Positions 54,068 through 63,115 of a stretch of 64,000 bases of DNA are shown here, one piece after another. The stretch lies in assembly GCF_944323605.1 (NCBI RefSeq), contig NZ_CALUTC010000001.1, positions 186,001 through 250,000 of the forward strand, given 5' to 3'. A model generated the notes under the pieces. That model ran no database searches and was not told the origin of the DNA. It was given only the letters and a program-made list of their open reading frames with translations. Source of the DNA: an uncultured Campylobacter sp. Its GTDB lineage: Bacteria > Campylobacterota > Campylobacteria > Campylobacterales > Campylobacteraceae. Each line of letters begins with the position of its first letter. Position 1 is the first letter of the stretch. The translations under genes were made by a program, and so were the position numbers.

Positions 54068-54514
54068 GTGTTTAAAATTTACTATAAAACAAAACAATGT
54101 TACCTATCTTTACACAGTGACGGAGAAAAGCTTTTGAAAGTAAGTTTTGAAAGTAAAATTGGTAACGATTTTTCCTGCGAATTTTTAGAAGAGTCTAAAC
54201 GTGAGTTGGATTTGTATTTTTCAAAAAAACTCAAAAAATTTAGTATAGCCCTTGATATAAAAGGAAGTGATTTTGAAAAATCTGTGTATAAAGCCTTGTT
54301 AGAAATTCCTTACGGTGAAACTAGGACATATAAACAAATAGCCGAATTTATCGGTAAAGATAGGGCTTATAGAGCGGTTGGAAATGCAAATTCTAAGAAC
54401 GACTTAGCTATCTTTGTCCCCTGCCATAGAGTTGTTGCAAGTAACGGTATAGGTGGATACACGGGCGGACTTGACATAAAAAGATTTTTGCTTGAAACAG
54501 AGGGAGCTTTATAG
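54068..54514 (+). CDS. ogt: methylated-DNA--[protein]-cysteine S-methyltransferase
   Basis: 148 residues with GTG start. The acceptor Cys119 lies in IFVPCHRVVASNG, and the DNA-binding part has IPYGETRTYKQIAEFIG near 80-96 and RAVGNANSKN. It repairs O6-methylguanine by self-alkylation. The length suits Ogt without an Ada regulator domain. Confidence 0.95.
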   Translation: MFKIYYKTKQCYLSLHSDGEKLLKVSFESKIGNDFSCEFLEESKRELDLYFSKKLKKFSIALDIKGSDFEKSVYKALLEIPYGETRTYKQIAEFIGKDRAYRAVGNANSKNDLAIFVPCHRVVASNGIGGYTGGLDIKRFLLETEGAL

Positions 54515-54545
54515 CATAGATAAGGTAGAAATTGTTTAAATTTTC

Positions 54546-54622
54546 TGGTGGATTTGGCAGGACTCGAACCTGCGACCAACCGGTTATGAGCCGGTTGCTC
54601 TAACCAACTGAGCTACAAATCC
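54546..54622 (-). tRNA. tRNA-Met or tRNA-Ile2 (anticodon CAU)
   Basis: A 77-base cloverleaf on the minus strand: acceptor GGATTTG/CAAATCC, D-arm AGCTCAGTTGGTTAGAGC, anticodon loop CTCATAA (CAT), T-arm GGTTCGAGTCC, encoded CCA. Elongator methionine and lysidine-modified isoleucine tRNAs share this anticodon, and I cannot separate them by eye. It is not the initiator, which has a mismatched first pair. Confidence 0.93.
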
Positions 54623-54671
54623 AGCTGATAAAGACGAGATTATATAATTTATTTCCTTTAATGTATCTTAA

Positions 54672-55775
54672 CTAAAATATTTTTACAGCTTTTTCTACTG
54701 AAAAATATCTAAAGGTGATTAAATTTTGTAGTATCCCAAAAAATATCATAAAGGTCGTAAAAGAACTACCCCCGTTACTGAAAAATGGCATAGGTATGCC
54801 AACGACTGGTGCAAAATCAACCGTCATACACACATTTACTCCAACATATATAAATATAAATAAAGCAACGCAATTTACAGCAACTCTTGCAAAATAATCT
54901 TCTTTTAATTTCTGATTTAGGCTTAAAAGATGAAATATAAGTAGCATATAGCAGATTAAAACAAAGGCTCCTCCAACAAAGCCAAATCTCTCTACAGTGT
55001 AAGCAAAGATGAAATCACTAGTTGATATGGGCAGGAATTTAAAGTGCGTTTGTGTGGCTTCTTCTACATTTTTTCCTGTTAGACCACCATTTCCTATGGC
55101 TATTATTGATTGTTGCACTTGATAGCTAGGTTTTTCTGATATAAAGTCGTGAATTCTTTGTTTTTGATAATCCTTTAAAAAATGTGTATATATGATAGGT
55201 GAAGCTAATGCTATACATATAAAAATGCTAAGCCAAATTTTATAATTTACACCAACTATAAAAAGCGTTCCAAAACCAACTATAAGCAAAACTGTAGCAG
55301 TTCCTAAATCCGGTTCTCTAGCTATCAGAAAAAACGGCAATAATATATAAAAGCTTATATACAAAAAATGCTTAAGTTTATAGCCGCCTTTTGGAGGCGG
55401 ATTTGTGTATATAAGATATGCTAACATCAAAATAAAACACGGTTTAAATAATTCAGAAGGTTGTATAGTAAAATGAGTAAATGGAATTTCAATCCACCTT
55501 CTTGCACCAAGTCTAACTACCCCAAATAAATTTGTGCTTAAAAGCAATGCTATGTTAATCCAGTATAAAGTAGGTATAAGCCAATACAGTTTTCTAATAG
55601 GCAAAATGAAAAAGAGCATAAAAGCTGCTAAGCCGATGATAGTATAAACCACTTGTTTTTCAAACAAAAATGAAGATGCCTCAAATGTTAATATAAAGGA
55701 TATAATGATTATAGGTAATATTAAAAAAACTTGCACAAAATCAAAATGTGTTAAAATTCTTTTTTCAAATTTCAA
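54672..55775 (-). CDS. rodA: rod-shape peptidoglycan glycosyltransferase RodA/MrdB
   Basis: About 367 residues from TTG 55775 (MKFEKRILTHFD by analogy), with GGGG ahead; an upstream ATG is possible. Ten or so helices of the SEDS family, with GARRWIEIPF and QPSELFKP near 90-110, and REPDLGTA near 155. The end segment VGIPMPFFSNGGSSFTT is the family signature. It polymerises glycan strands for cell elongation. Confidence 0.93.
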   Translation of the reverse strand: MKFEKRILTHFDFVQVFLILPIIIISFILTFEASSFLFEKQVVYTIIGLAAFMLFFILPIRKLYWLIPTLYWINIALLLSTNLFGVVRLGARRWIEIPFTHFTIQPSELFKPCFILMLAYLIYTNPPPKGGYKLKHFLYISFYILLPFFLIAREPDLGTATVLLIVGFGTLFIVGVNYKIWLSIFICIALASPIIYTHFLKDYQKQRIHDFISEKPSYQVQQSIIAIGNGGLTGKNVEEATQTHFKFLPISTSDFIFAYTVERFGFVGGAFVLICYMLLIFHLLSLNQKLKEDYFARVAVNCVALFIFIYVGVNVCMTVDFAPVVGIPMPFFSNGGSSFTTFMIFFGILQNLITFRYFSVEKAVKIF

Positions 55776-55848
55776 AATGACGCCCCAAAATAAATAAAAT
55801 ATGCTATTATACAAAGATTTAATTAAAATTCAAAAATTAAAAAAAATA

Positions 55849-56820
55849 ATGAAAAACGAATTTATAGTAGATGAATGTTCCAGGCTTGATGTTTTTATTA
55901 GTAAAAAGTTAAATTTTAGTAGAAATCAGGTGGAAAAACTCATAAAAGAAAATGGAATTTTTGTAAATGATGTGTTGCAAAAAAAGACTTCTTTTAAATT
56001 GAAACTAAACGATAAAATAAATATAAAACTACCAGAAATAAAAAATAATTCTGCAAAATTTGCCGTAAATTTTGATATAGAAATCATATATGAAGATGAT
56101 GATATTTTGGTTTTAAACAAGCCTGCAAATTTGGTTGTTCATGGTGCTGATACTGTAAAAGAGGCTACTTTGGTTGATTGGCTTATTGAAAAAAAATACG
56201 CTTTATCAAATTTAAACGGAGATACAAGAGCAGGACTTTTGCATAGATTAGACAAAGGAACTAGCGGAGCTATTGTAATCGCTAAAAACAATAAAACGCA
56301 TTATTTTTTAGCAAAACAACTTCTTGATAAAAGTATGGGTAGATTTTATTTAGCGTTAATTGATTTGCCATTAAAAGATGATAAAATGATTGTCGAAAAA
56401 GCACTTGTGCGTTCTAATTCCAATAGACTTAAGAAAATAGCCTTAAAAGAGGGTCTTAATGTAAATGGTATGAAAGATGCTAAATCAGCTTTTGTAAATT
56501 TGCTTAGTCAAGATGGAGTAAATTTGATAGCTGCCAAGCTTTTTACAGGGAGAACTCACCAGATAAGAGCACATTTAGAAAGCTTAAATAGGCATATTTT
56601 AGGTGATGTTTTGTATGGATATAAAGAAAAGAATTATCCTAGGGTAATGTTGCATTCTTATTTTGTTTATTTTATGCATCCAAGAAAAAATGAACAAATT
56701 TTTGTAAAAGCACCATTGCATAATGATTTTATACAAATTTTAGAAAAAATTAAAAAAAAGGATATAGATGAAAAAACTTCTCTTGCTTTTATTGAGTCTT
56801 GCTTTAATACCTTTTCTTAA
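55849..56820 (+). CDS. RluA/RluD-family pseudouridine synthase
   Basis: 323 residues from ATG 55849; the frame starts further upstream but overlaps the rodA promoter region. An S4 domain (about 10-70) precedes the catalytic domain with HRLDKGTSG near 134-142 and GRTHQIRAHL near 240. It isomerises uridines in 23S rRNA; which ones is unclear. It overlaps flpA by 53 bases. Confidence 0.92.
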   Translation: MKNEFIVDECSRLDVFISKKLNFSRNQVEKLIKENGIFVNDVLQKKTSFKLKLNDKINIKLPEIKNNSAKFAVNFDIEIIYEDDDILVLNKPANLVVHGADTVKEATLVDWLIEKKYALSNLNGDTRAGLLHRLDKGTSGAIVIAKNNKTHYFLAKQLLDKSMGRFYLALIDLPLKDDKMIVEKALVRSNSNRLKKIALKEGLNVNGMKDAKSAFVNLLSQDGVNLIAAKLFTGRTHQIRAHLESLNRHILGDVLYGYKEKNYPRVMLHSYFVYFMHPRKNEQIFVKAPLHNDFIQILEKIKKKDIDEKTSLAFIESCFNTFS

Positions 56821-57976
56821 TGCTTGTGCGAATTTTTCTCAGCAAAACAATCTTGTAGTAAATGAGAATTTGCCAGTCATAGACGAATTAAAGCACATAA
56901 GCGATATGAGTTCTGTGGCTTTTGAATGGAAAAGTTTTTATAATGAAGATATAGAAGGTTTTTATCTTTATAGGGGCGGGGCTAATGATTCCAACCTAGA
57001 ACTAATAGCAACAATCAAAGACAAATACAAAACCCATTTCGTAGATACAAGATTAGAAGCAAATACTAAATATTACTATGCTATGAAAAGCTTTAATAAA
57101 GAAGGACATATATCAAGGGAAGGTGTTATCGTAGAGGTTAAAACTATGAATAGTCCTGTTTCTTTGCCTTTTGTTCAAGCTATTAGTGGTTTGCCTGGAA
57201 AAATAAAACTCATTTGGAGACCGCACCCTGATTTAAGGGTTTCATCTTATGTTATAGAAAGATCTCAAAACAATGCCGATTTTAAACACTTAGCTGAGGT
57301 TAGAAATAGACTTAGTGCCGAATACATAGATGATAATTTAAATCCAAATGAAAATTTTCAATATAGAATTTTTGCAAAAACTTCTGACGGAGTTTATTCT
57401 GAATCTAGTGAAATTATAAATTCAAGCACCAAACCCCTTCCACCTCAAGTAACAAATTTATCAGTAAGCACAAATTTGCCATTTAGGGTAAGGCTTACTT
57501 GGGATAAGGTAAATTTTAATGATTTAGCGTATTATAAAATCTATGCAAGAAGTTCATTGTTTCCGTTTTCAAATATAGCAAAAACACAAAATACAAGCTA
57601 TGAAGATGTCTTAAATGAAGCTGGTGCAAGTAGAGAGTATAAGGTTACTGTTGTCGATAAAGACGGGCTTGAAAGTATTATGCCTTCTGATTATGTAAAA
57701 GGAAAAACTTTAGACGCTCCAGCTGCTCCTAGCATAGTTTCTAGTGCTTTTACTGGAAATTCTATACAGCTTTCTTGGGTAGATAATGATAATAGAGCAA
57801 GAACTTACATAGTAAAAAGATATGGTGGCTCTGATGTTGAATTTAAGGATATAAGTCAAAAAAATTTTGATGATACTAGCATAGTAGTTGGGCAAAGTTA
57901 TAGCTATGAAGTTATAGCTGTTGATGAATTTGGCATACAGTCCTTGCCTTCAAAACGAGTTTTTATATCTAAATAA
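56768..57976 (+). CDS. flpA: fibronectin type III lipoprotein FlpA
   Basis: 402 residues. The signal peptide ends in the lipobox LNAC (Cys20). Fibronectin type III repeats follow, about three to four: from VAFEWKSFYNEDIEGFYLYR near 51, then KLIWRPHPDLRVSSYVIER near 150, RLTWDKVNFNDLAYYKIYAR near 240, and SWVDNDNRARTYIVKRY near 337. In C. jejuni FlpA binds host fibronectin as an adhesin. It is read from within the end of the pseudouridine synthase gene. Confidence 0.93.
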   Translation: MKKLLLLLLSLALIPFLNACANFSQQNNLVVNENLPVIDELKHISDMSSVAFEWKSFYNEDIEGFYLYRGGANDSNLELIATIKDKYKTHFVDTRLEANTKYYYAMKSFNKEGHISREGVIVEVKTMNSPVSLPFVQAISGLPGKIKLIWRPHPDLRVSSYVIERSQNNADFKHLAEVRNRLSAEYIDDNLNPNENFQYRIFAKTSDGVYSESSEIINSSTKPLPPQVTNLSVSTNLPFRVRLTWDKVNFNDLAYYKIYARSSLFPFSNIAKTQNTSYEDVLNEAGASREYKVTVVDKDGLESIMPSDYVKGKTLDAPAAPSIVSSAFTGNSIQLSWVDNDNRARTYIVKRYGGSDVEFKDISQKNFDDTSIVVGQSYSYEVIAVDEFGIQSLPSKRVFISK

Positions 57977-57977
57977 A

Positions 57978-59147
57978 ATGCCAAATTTCAAATGTAAAAC
58001 AGTTAATAATATAAGCTTGCCCGTTGATATAAATGGGGTAAGCTTTAAATGGCTTTGCACAAATAATCACTCATCTTTGCTTTATACTAGTTTTGAAGGT
58101 GAAAGTTTTTTTCTTCAAATTTTGCCAAAGAAAGATTCTTTTTTAATAAAGTCTCATAAAGATACCAGAATATCAAAGATAGGCTACATACAAAAGGCTT
58201 TGCTTGAGTTTAAAAATCTTTTTTGTGAGGATATTCTTAGCGAAGCAAATGCTTTAAAAAAGACTAGATTGCTTAAAAAAGATTTATACATAGAAGATGA
58301 TATACAAAATTTTATATCAAATATAAGCAGTTTTGATAAAGTGTTTTTGGAGATAGGTTTTGGCTCTGGGAGACATTTATTGTATCAAGCTAAAACTAAT
58401 ACAAATACGCTTATAGTAGGGATTGAAATTTATACTAAAGCCATAGAGCAGGTTGCAAAATTAGCTTTTAGTCAAAATTTGCAAAATGTGCTTTTGCTTA
58501 AAGCTGATGCTAGGCTTTTGTTTTCTCTTTTGCCATCAAATTCTATAAATAAAATATTTTTACATTTTCCTGTGCCTTGGGATAAGCAAGAGCATAGACG
58601 TATTATAAGTAGCAGTTTTTCAAGGGACTGTTTTAGAATTTTAAAAAAAGATGGCATTTTTGAATTAAGAACCGATAGTGAGGAGTATTTTAGCTTTTCT
58701 TTAAATATTTTATCTTCATTTTTTAAAGAAATAAAATACCACAAAAATGAGGATATAAAGATAAAAAGCAAATATGAAGATAGGTGGTTAAAACAAGAAA
58801 AAGATATATATACTGTAAGAGCTGTATGCGATGAGCAAAGCCCGGCTTTTAAAATAGAGGATTTTGATATAAATGAACTTTCTTTTTGCAAAGATAAGCT
58901 TAATCATATAGCCAAGAATTTCAAAAGAATAAAATTTAAAGGAGATGATTTTTTCTTGCATTTGCAAGATATATTTGAGGCTGATGATTTTCTTGTATTA
59001 AAGCTTGACTTTGGTAGTTTTGATAAACCACAACACAGCTTTTTGCTTTTGGGAGAAAAATGTGAGTTTTTATTTAGACAGCCGTTTTTTACTAAGGAGA
59101 ATTTAGCGGCATTAAAAGAGTTAAAAAATATCTTGTATAGTCTTTAG
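57978..59147 (+). CDS. trmB: tRNA (guanine-N7-)-methyltransferase
   Basis: 389 residues from ATG 57978, one base after the flpA stop; the frame also runs back into flpA. The catalytic domain spans about 95-300, with SAM motif FLEIGFGSGRHLL near 123-135 and HFPVPWDKQEHRR near 195-207. It makes m7G46 in tRNA. It is longer than typical TrmB (about 240), with N- and C-terminal extensions, as in Campylobacter. It overlaps dsbD tail to tail by 27 bases. Confidence 0.92.
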   Translation: MPNFKCKTVNNISLPVDINGVSFKWLCTNNHSSLLYTSFEGESFFLQILPKKDSFLIKSHKDTRISKIGYIQKALLEFKNLFCEDILSEANALKKTRLLKKDLYIEDDIQNFISNISSFDKVFLEIGFGSGRHLLYQAKTNTNTLIVGIEIYTKAIEQVAKLAFSQNLQNVLLLKADARLLFSLLPSNSINKIFLHFPVPWDKQEHRRIISSSFSRDCFRILKKDGIFELRTDSEEYFSFSLNILSSFFKEIKYHKNEDIKIKSKYEDRWLKQEKDIYTVRAVCDEQSPAFKIEDFDINELSFCKDKLNHIAKNFKRIKFKGDDFFLHLQDIFEADDFLVLKLDFGSFDKPQHSFLLLGEKCEFLFRQPFFTKENLAALKELKNILYSL

Positions 59148-60803
59148 CAAATCGTCAGAATTTGTGTATCCTATTATTTGGGCTTTTTTATCCCCATTAT
59201 TAAAAAATATCAAAACAGGCGGTGCGAAGACATCAAATTTTTTCATTATCTCTACTTGCTCTTTTGAAGTATCGCTCACATCAATTTTTATTAATTCATA
59301 ATCTTTTAAACTTGCTTTTACAGCCTCGTCTTTGAACGTTGTATTATCTAGTAATTTGCAATTTACGCACCAAGTTGCAGTAAAATCAAGCAATACAGGC
59401 TTTTTAGAATTTTGTATCACCTTTTCAATCTCGCTTAAAGAATTTATATATTTAAAATTCAAACCATCTTCTTTTTTAGAGCTTACTTGTAGATTAAAAT
59501 CAAAAAGTTCAAATAAACCTTTAAAAAATACAAGCAAACCCAAGCTTAGTATTATGATTAAAATAGCCTTAAAAATTTTGTTTAGATTGCTTTTAGCACT
59601 CTCAAAAAGCCCCATAAAACTTACAAAAAATACGCTTAATGCCCCATAAGCTATAAAAGAGTAAGCTTGATTTATGAAATTTGATAAAAGCCAAATTGCC
59701 ATATAAAGCATTAAAAAACCAAAGAAAATATTTATTTTTTCCAGCCAAGCTCCTGGTTTAATAAAGCTAAATCCAAGTCCTACAAAAAGCAAAGGTATCC
59801 CTGTGCCAAAACCAAGTGCAAATAATGCAAAGCCCCCTAAAATAAAATCTGCACTATGTGCTATGTAAAGAAGTGCTGCAGATAATGGAGCTACCATACA
59901 AGGACCTATTATCAATACAGATAAAAAGCCCATTATAGCTACTGCTAAAAAACTTCCACCTTTTGTTTTTTTGTGTATTAAATTTTGAATTTTATTAGTC
60001 ATTTTTAAAGAAAAAAATCCAAAGCAACAAAAAGCTAAAAATACAAAGAATATTGCAAAAGATATCAATACTATAGGTTTTTGTAACAATGCTTGCAAAC
60101 TAAGCCCTAAAAAACTTGTTACAACTCCTGCAAAAGCGTAAGCTAAGGACATAGAAAAAACATATACTAAAGATAGGAAAAATGCTCTTTTTTTGCTTAT
60201 ATTTTCTTGCTTATTAGCCAAGATTAAAGATGATAATATAGGTATCATAGGTAAAGAACAAGGGCTAAGACATAGTAATAACCCATACACAAAAAAGCTA
60301 AATATAACTAGAACGAAATTTTTGTTATCAAAAAACGAATTTGTTTCAATCTTGTTTTCGTTTTTTTTAGGCTTCTCTTCTTTTATCTCTGCTACATCAT
60401 AGACATTTTCATTTAAACTTAATTCATAAAATTTTTTTACAGGTCTATAACAGTAGCCGCTGTTAGAGCAACCTTGATAATTTACTTCTAATTTATGTAT
60501 TTTATTTTCTTTGAATTCATTTTTTATTAAAAAATTTGTTATGTATAAGGAGATGTTTTTGTAGTATCTTTTTTCTCCTTTAAGCAAGACATAGTTTGGA
60601 AAATTTAATAGACTTGTTATATCTTTATCATTTAGTTTTATTTTTATAGAATTTTGATATATGTAAATATCATCTGCTATATCAAAATTCATATAAACTG
60701 CATTTTCATCGCTATTTATGTTTAGTTTAAATGCTTCATTTATTCCCAAAACTGATGCAAAAGAAAAGTTTAAAAATAGAAAAAAAGTTATAAAAATTCT
60801 CAT
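59121..60803 (-). CDS. dsbD: thiol:disulfide interchange protein DsbD
   Basis: 560 residues. A signal peptide (1-16), an N-terminal alpha domain with CSNSGYCYRP near 110-119, eight membrane helices (about 165-430, with CSLPMIP and GPCMVAPLSA cysteines), and a C-terminal thioredoxin domain with TATWCVNCKLLD near 475. It passes electrons from the cytoplasm to periplasmic thiols. All three domains look intact. Confidence 0.95.
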   Translation of the reverse strand: MRIFITFFLFLNFSFASVLGINEAFKLNINSDENAVYMNFDIADDIYIYQNSIKIKLNDKDITSLLNFPNYVLLKGEKRYYKNISLYITNFLIKNEFKENKIHKLEVNYQGCSNSGYCYRPVKKFYELSLNENVYDVAEIKEEKPKKNENKIETNSFFDNKNFVLVIFSFFVYGLLLCLSPCSLPMIPILSSLILANKQENISKKRAFFLSLVYVFSMSLAYAFAGVVTSFLGLSLQALLQKPIVLISFAIFFVFLAFCCFGFFSLKMTNKIQNLIHKKTKGGSFLAVAIMGFLSVLIIGPCMVAPLSAALLYIAHSADFILGGFALFALGFGTGIPLLFVGLGFSFIKPGAWLEKINIFFGFLMLYMAIWLLSNFINQAYSFIAYGALSVFFVSFMGLFESAKSNLNKIFKAILIIILSLGLLVFFKGLFELFDFNLQVSSKKEDGLNFKYINSLSEIEKVIQNSKKPVLLDFTATWCVNCKLLDNTTFKDEAVKASLKDYELIKIDVSDTSKEQVEIMKKFDVFAPPVLIFFNNGDKKAQIIGYTNSDDLLKTIQDIF

Positions 60804-60886
60804 AATCTTACATTTATCACTTATATTTTATACAAATTATAAAATTTTATGGTAAATTTTTAGATATATTTTTGGAGGAGATCTTA

Positions 60887-61756
60887 ATGGCTGATTCAAA
60901 ACTTGAGGAACAAAAAAAAGATAAAAAAAATGGACCTGAATATGTTGAAATAAAGGTAAAAAAAAGCACTATAAAATACGAAAAAGAGCTTAGAAAACTT
61001 CAAATAGAGCTATTAAAATTTCAAAATTTTGTCAAAGAAAAGGGTCTTAAGGTTCTTATATTAACAGAAGGTAGAGACGCCGCTGGCAAAGGTGGTTCTA
61101 TAAAAAGACTTACCGAGCATTTAAATCCTAGAGGATGTAGGGTAGTAGCTCTTGAAAAGCCAAGTGACGTAGAAAAAACACAGTGGTATTTTCAAAGATA
61201 TGTTTCTCATCTCCCAGCAGCTGGAGAAATAGTCATCTTTGATAGATCTTGGTATAATAGAGCAGGGGTCGAGCCTGTTATGGGATTTTGCACTCAAGAT
61301 GAGCATAAGAAGTTTTTAAAAGAGGTCCCTTTATTTGAAGAAATGATAGTAAATAGCAATATAATAATGTTTAAATTTTATTTTTCAGTTTCAAAAGAAG
61401 AGCAAAAAAAGAGATTTGAAAGCAGAAAAACTGATCCTCTAAAGCAATACAAACTATCTCCCGTTGATGAAAAATCACAAAAGCTTTGGGATAAATACAC
61501 TGTAGCTAAGTATTCTATGCTTTTAGCATCAAATACCCCCAGATGCCCCTGGACTATAATTAGTTCAGATAATAAGAAAAAAGCTAGATTAAATGTCTTT
61601 AGATATATCCTAAATAATGTTGATTATAAAGGTAAAAGCAAAGACATAAGAGAGCCTGATAAAGAGCTTGTTAGAAGTGGTGAAGAGGAAATCAAAAAAA
61701 TGGAGATGAATCTTTCAAAAAGTGATGAAAAATTCGACTATATGGATAAGAAATGA
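60887..61756 (+). CDS. ppk2: polyphosphate kinase 2
   Basis: 289 residues from ATG 60887 (MADSKLEEQ), directly behind GGAGGAG; an upstream start is ruled out by the ribosome site lying inside it. Walker A is EGRDAAGKGGSIKRL near 62-76, and the lid/Walker B region FDRSWYNRAGVEPVMGF near 117-133. Single-domain class I PPK2 uses polyphosphate to make GTP or ATP. Its stop lies 12 bases before the M20 gene. Confidence 0.95.
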   Translation: MADSKLEEQKKDKKNGPEYVEIKVKKSTIKYEKELRKLQIELLKFQNFVKEKGLKVLILTEGRDAAGKGGSIKRLTEHLNPRGCRVVALEKPSDVEKTQWYFQRYVSHLPAAGEIVIFDRSWYNRAGVEPVMGFCTQDEHKKFLKEVPLFEEMIVNSNIIMFKFYFSVSKEEQKKRFESRKTDPLKQYKLSPVDEKSQKLWDKYTVAKYSMLLASNTPRCPWTIISSDNKKKARLNVFRYILNNVDYKGKSKDIREPDKELVRSGEEEIKKMEMNLSKSDEKFDYMDKK

Positions 61757-61768
61757 GGGGTAAAAACA

Positions 61769-62956
61769 ATGATAGAAAAGGTAAGAACACTATGTGATAA
61801 ATATTACGATGAAATGGCTGCTTTTAGGGAGCATTTGCACGAATATCCAGAGCTTTCTTTTGAGGAATTCGAAACAGCTAAAAAGGTTTGTGCTTTACTT
61901 GATAAATATAAAATTCCTTATAAGAATCAGATAGCAAAGACGGGTATTTTAGCTATCATAGAGGGCAAAAAGGCTTCTAATGATAAAAAATGCGTTCTAT
62001 TAAGAGCCGATATGGACGCCTTACCTGTTGAAGAGGATACAAATTTATCTTATTCTTCCAAAGTAAAAGGCAAAATGCACGCTTGCGGACACGATGGTCA
62101 TACTTCTGGCTTGCTTGGAGCCGCACTTATTTTAAATGAATTAAGAGATGAATTTAGTGGCACTGTAAAGATTATGTTTCAGCCTGCTGAAGAAAATGGC
62201 GGTGGTGCAAAGCCTATGATAGATGAAGGAATTTTGGAAAATCCTAATGTAGATGCGGTTTTTGGTTGTCATCTTTGGGGACCTATGGTGGAAAATACTG
62301 CACAAATTATATCTGGCGAGATGATGGCTGGAGTTGATATTTTTGATTTAGAATTTATAGGTAAAGGAGGGCATGGAGCTCATCCGCATACTACAATAGA
62401 TGCTTTGCTTATGGCTGCTAGGTTTGTAAATAATATTCAAGCAGTTGTTTCAAGACGTATAAAACCTGTAGAGGCTGGAGTTATCACAGTTGGAAAGATA
62501 GAAGCTGGAACAACTTATAATATCATACCTGAAAAATCAGTACTTAAAGGAACTGTGCGTTTTTTAAATGATGAAACCCAAGCAATCTTGCAAAAAAGCA
62601 TAGAAGATACCGCTAAAGCTGTTGCGATAGAATTTGGAGGAGATTATAAACTTAATTATAAAAGAGAATATCCACCTTTGATAAATGATGAAAATATGGC
62701 TCATATAGCTAGAAATGCTTTTACTAAGGTTATAGGCGAGGAAAATTTAATCACAAAAGCAAAAGCTGATATGGGTGCTGAGGATTTTGCTTTTTTAACT
62801 AGGGCTAGAAAGGGAGCATATGTGTTTGTTGGGATTTCAAAGGATATTAACAGCCCTACCTTGCATCACAGCCCTCACTTTAGCTGGGATACAAAGAATA
62901 TAAAGAATTTAATGCAAGGTGATGCTATGATGGCTCTTGAGTTTTTGAATTCTTAA
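61769..62956 (+). CDS. M20 family amidohydrolase (hippurate hydrolase-like)
   Basis: 395 residues. Metal-binding residues in MHACGHDGHTSG near 109-120 and PAEENGGGAK near 142-151, and a dimerisation domain near 190-305. The family hydrolyses N-acyl amino acids; resemblance to HipO is general. It may not hydrolyse hippurate. Probably co-transcribed with ppk2. Confidence 0.9.
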   Translation: MIEKVRTLCDKYYDEMAAFREHLHEYPELSFEEFETAKKVCALLDKYKIPYKNQIAKTGILAIIEGKKASNDKKCVLLRADMDALPVEEDTNLSYSSKVKGKMHACGHDGHTSGLLGAALILNELRDEFSGTVKIMFQPAEENGGGAKPMIDEGILENPNVDAVFGCHLWGPMVENTAQIISGEMMAGVDIFDLEFIGKGGHGAHPHTTIDALLMAARFVNNIQAVVSRRIKPVEAGVITVGKIEAGTTYNIIPEKSVLKGTVRFLNDETQAILQKSIEDTAKAVAIEFGGDYKLNYKREYPPLINDENMAHIARNAFTKVIGEENLITKAKADMGAEDFAFLTRARKGAYVFVGISKDINSPTLHHSPHFSWDTKNIKNLMQGDAMMALEFLNS

Positions 62957-62970
62957 TTTAAGCATATTGT

Positions 62971-62999
62971 TTAGGTGTTAATTCTAAGTTAGCACCTAA
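62971..62999 (+). terminator. terminator after the M20 amidohydrolase gene
   Basis: Stem with arms TTAGGTG (62971-62977) and CACCTAA (62993-62999), loop 15 bases. No clean T-run; it may work for both convergent genes, and the flhB stop is 117 bases away. Confidence 0.5.
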
Positions 63000-63115
63000 A
63001 TTTGATTAATCATCTTAAAGTTAGCTTGTTTAATTTCTAGTTTTGTCTTTTTGCAATGTTTTGCTTGTTTAAAGATTTGTAAGAAATTTAGATAGTCAAA
63101 ACTTTTGCTAACTTA

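Noticed and set aside
62957-63115. A small RNA gene between the amidohydrolase gene and flhB
   Set aside because: Only one imperfect hairpin is present and no promoter was seen. It is better read as terminator sequence for convergent genes.
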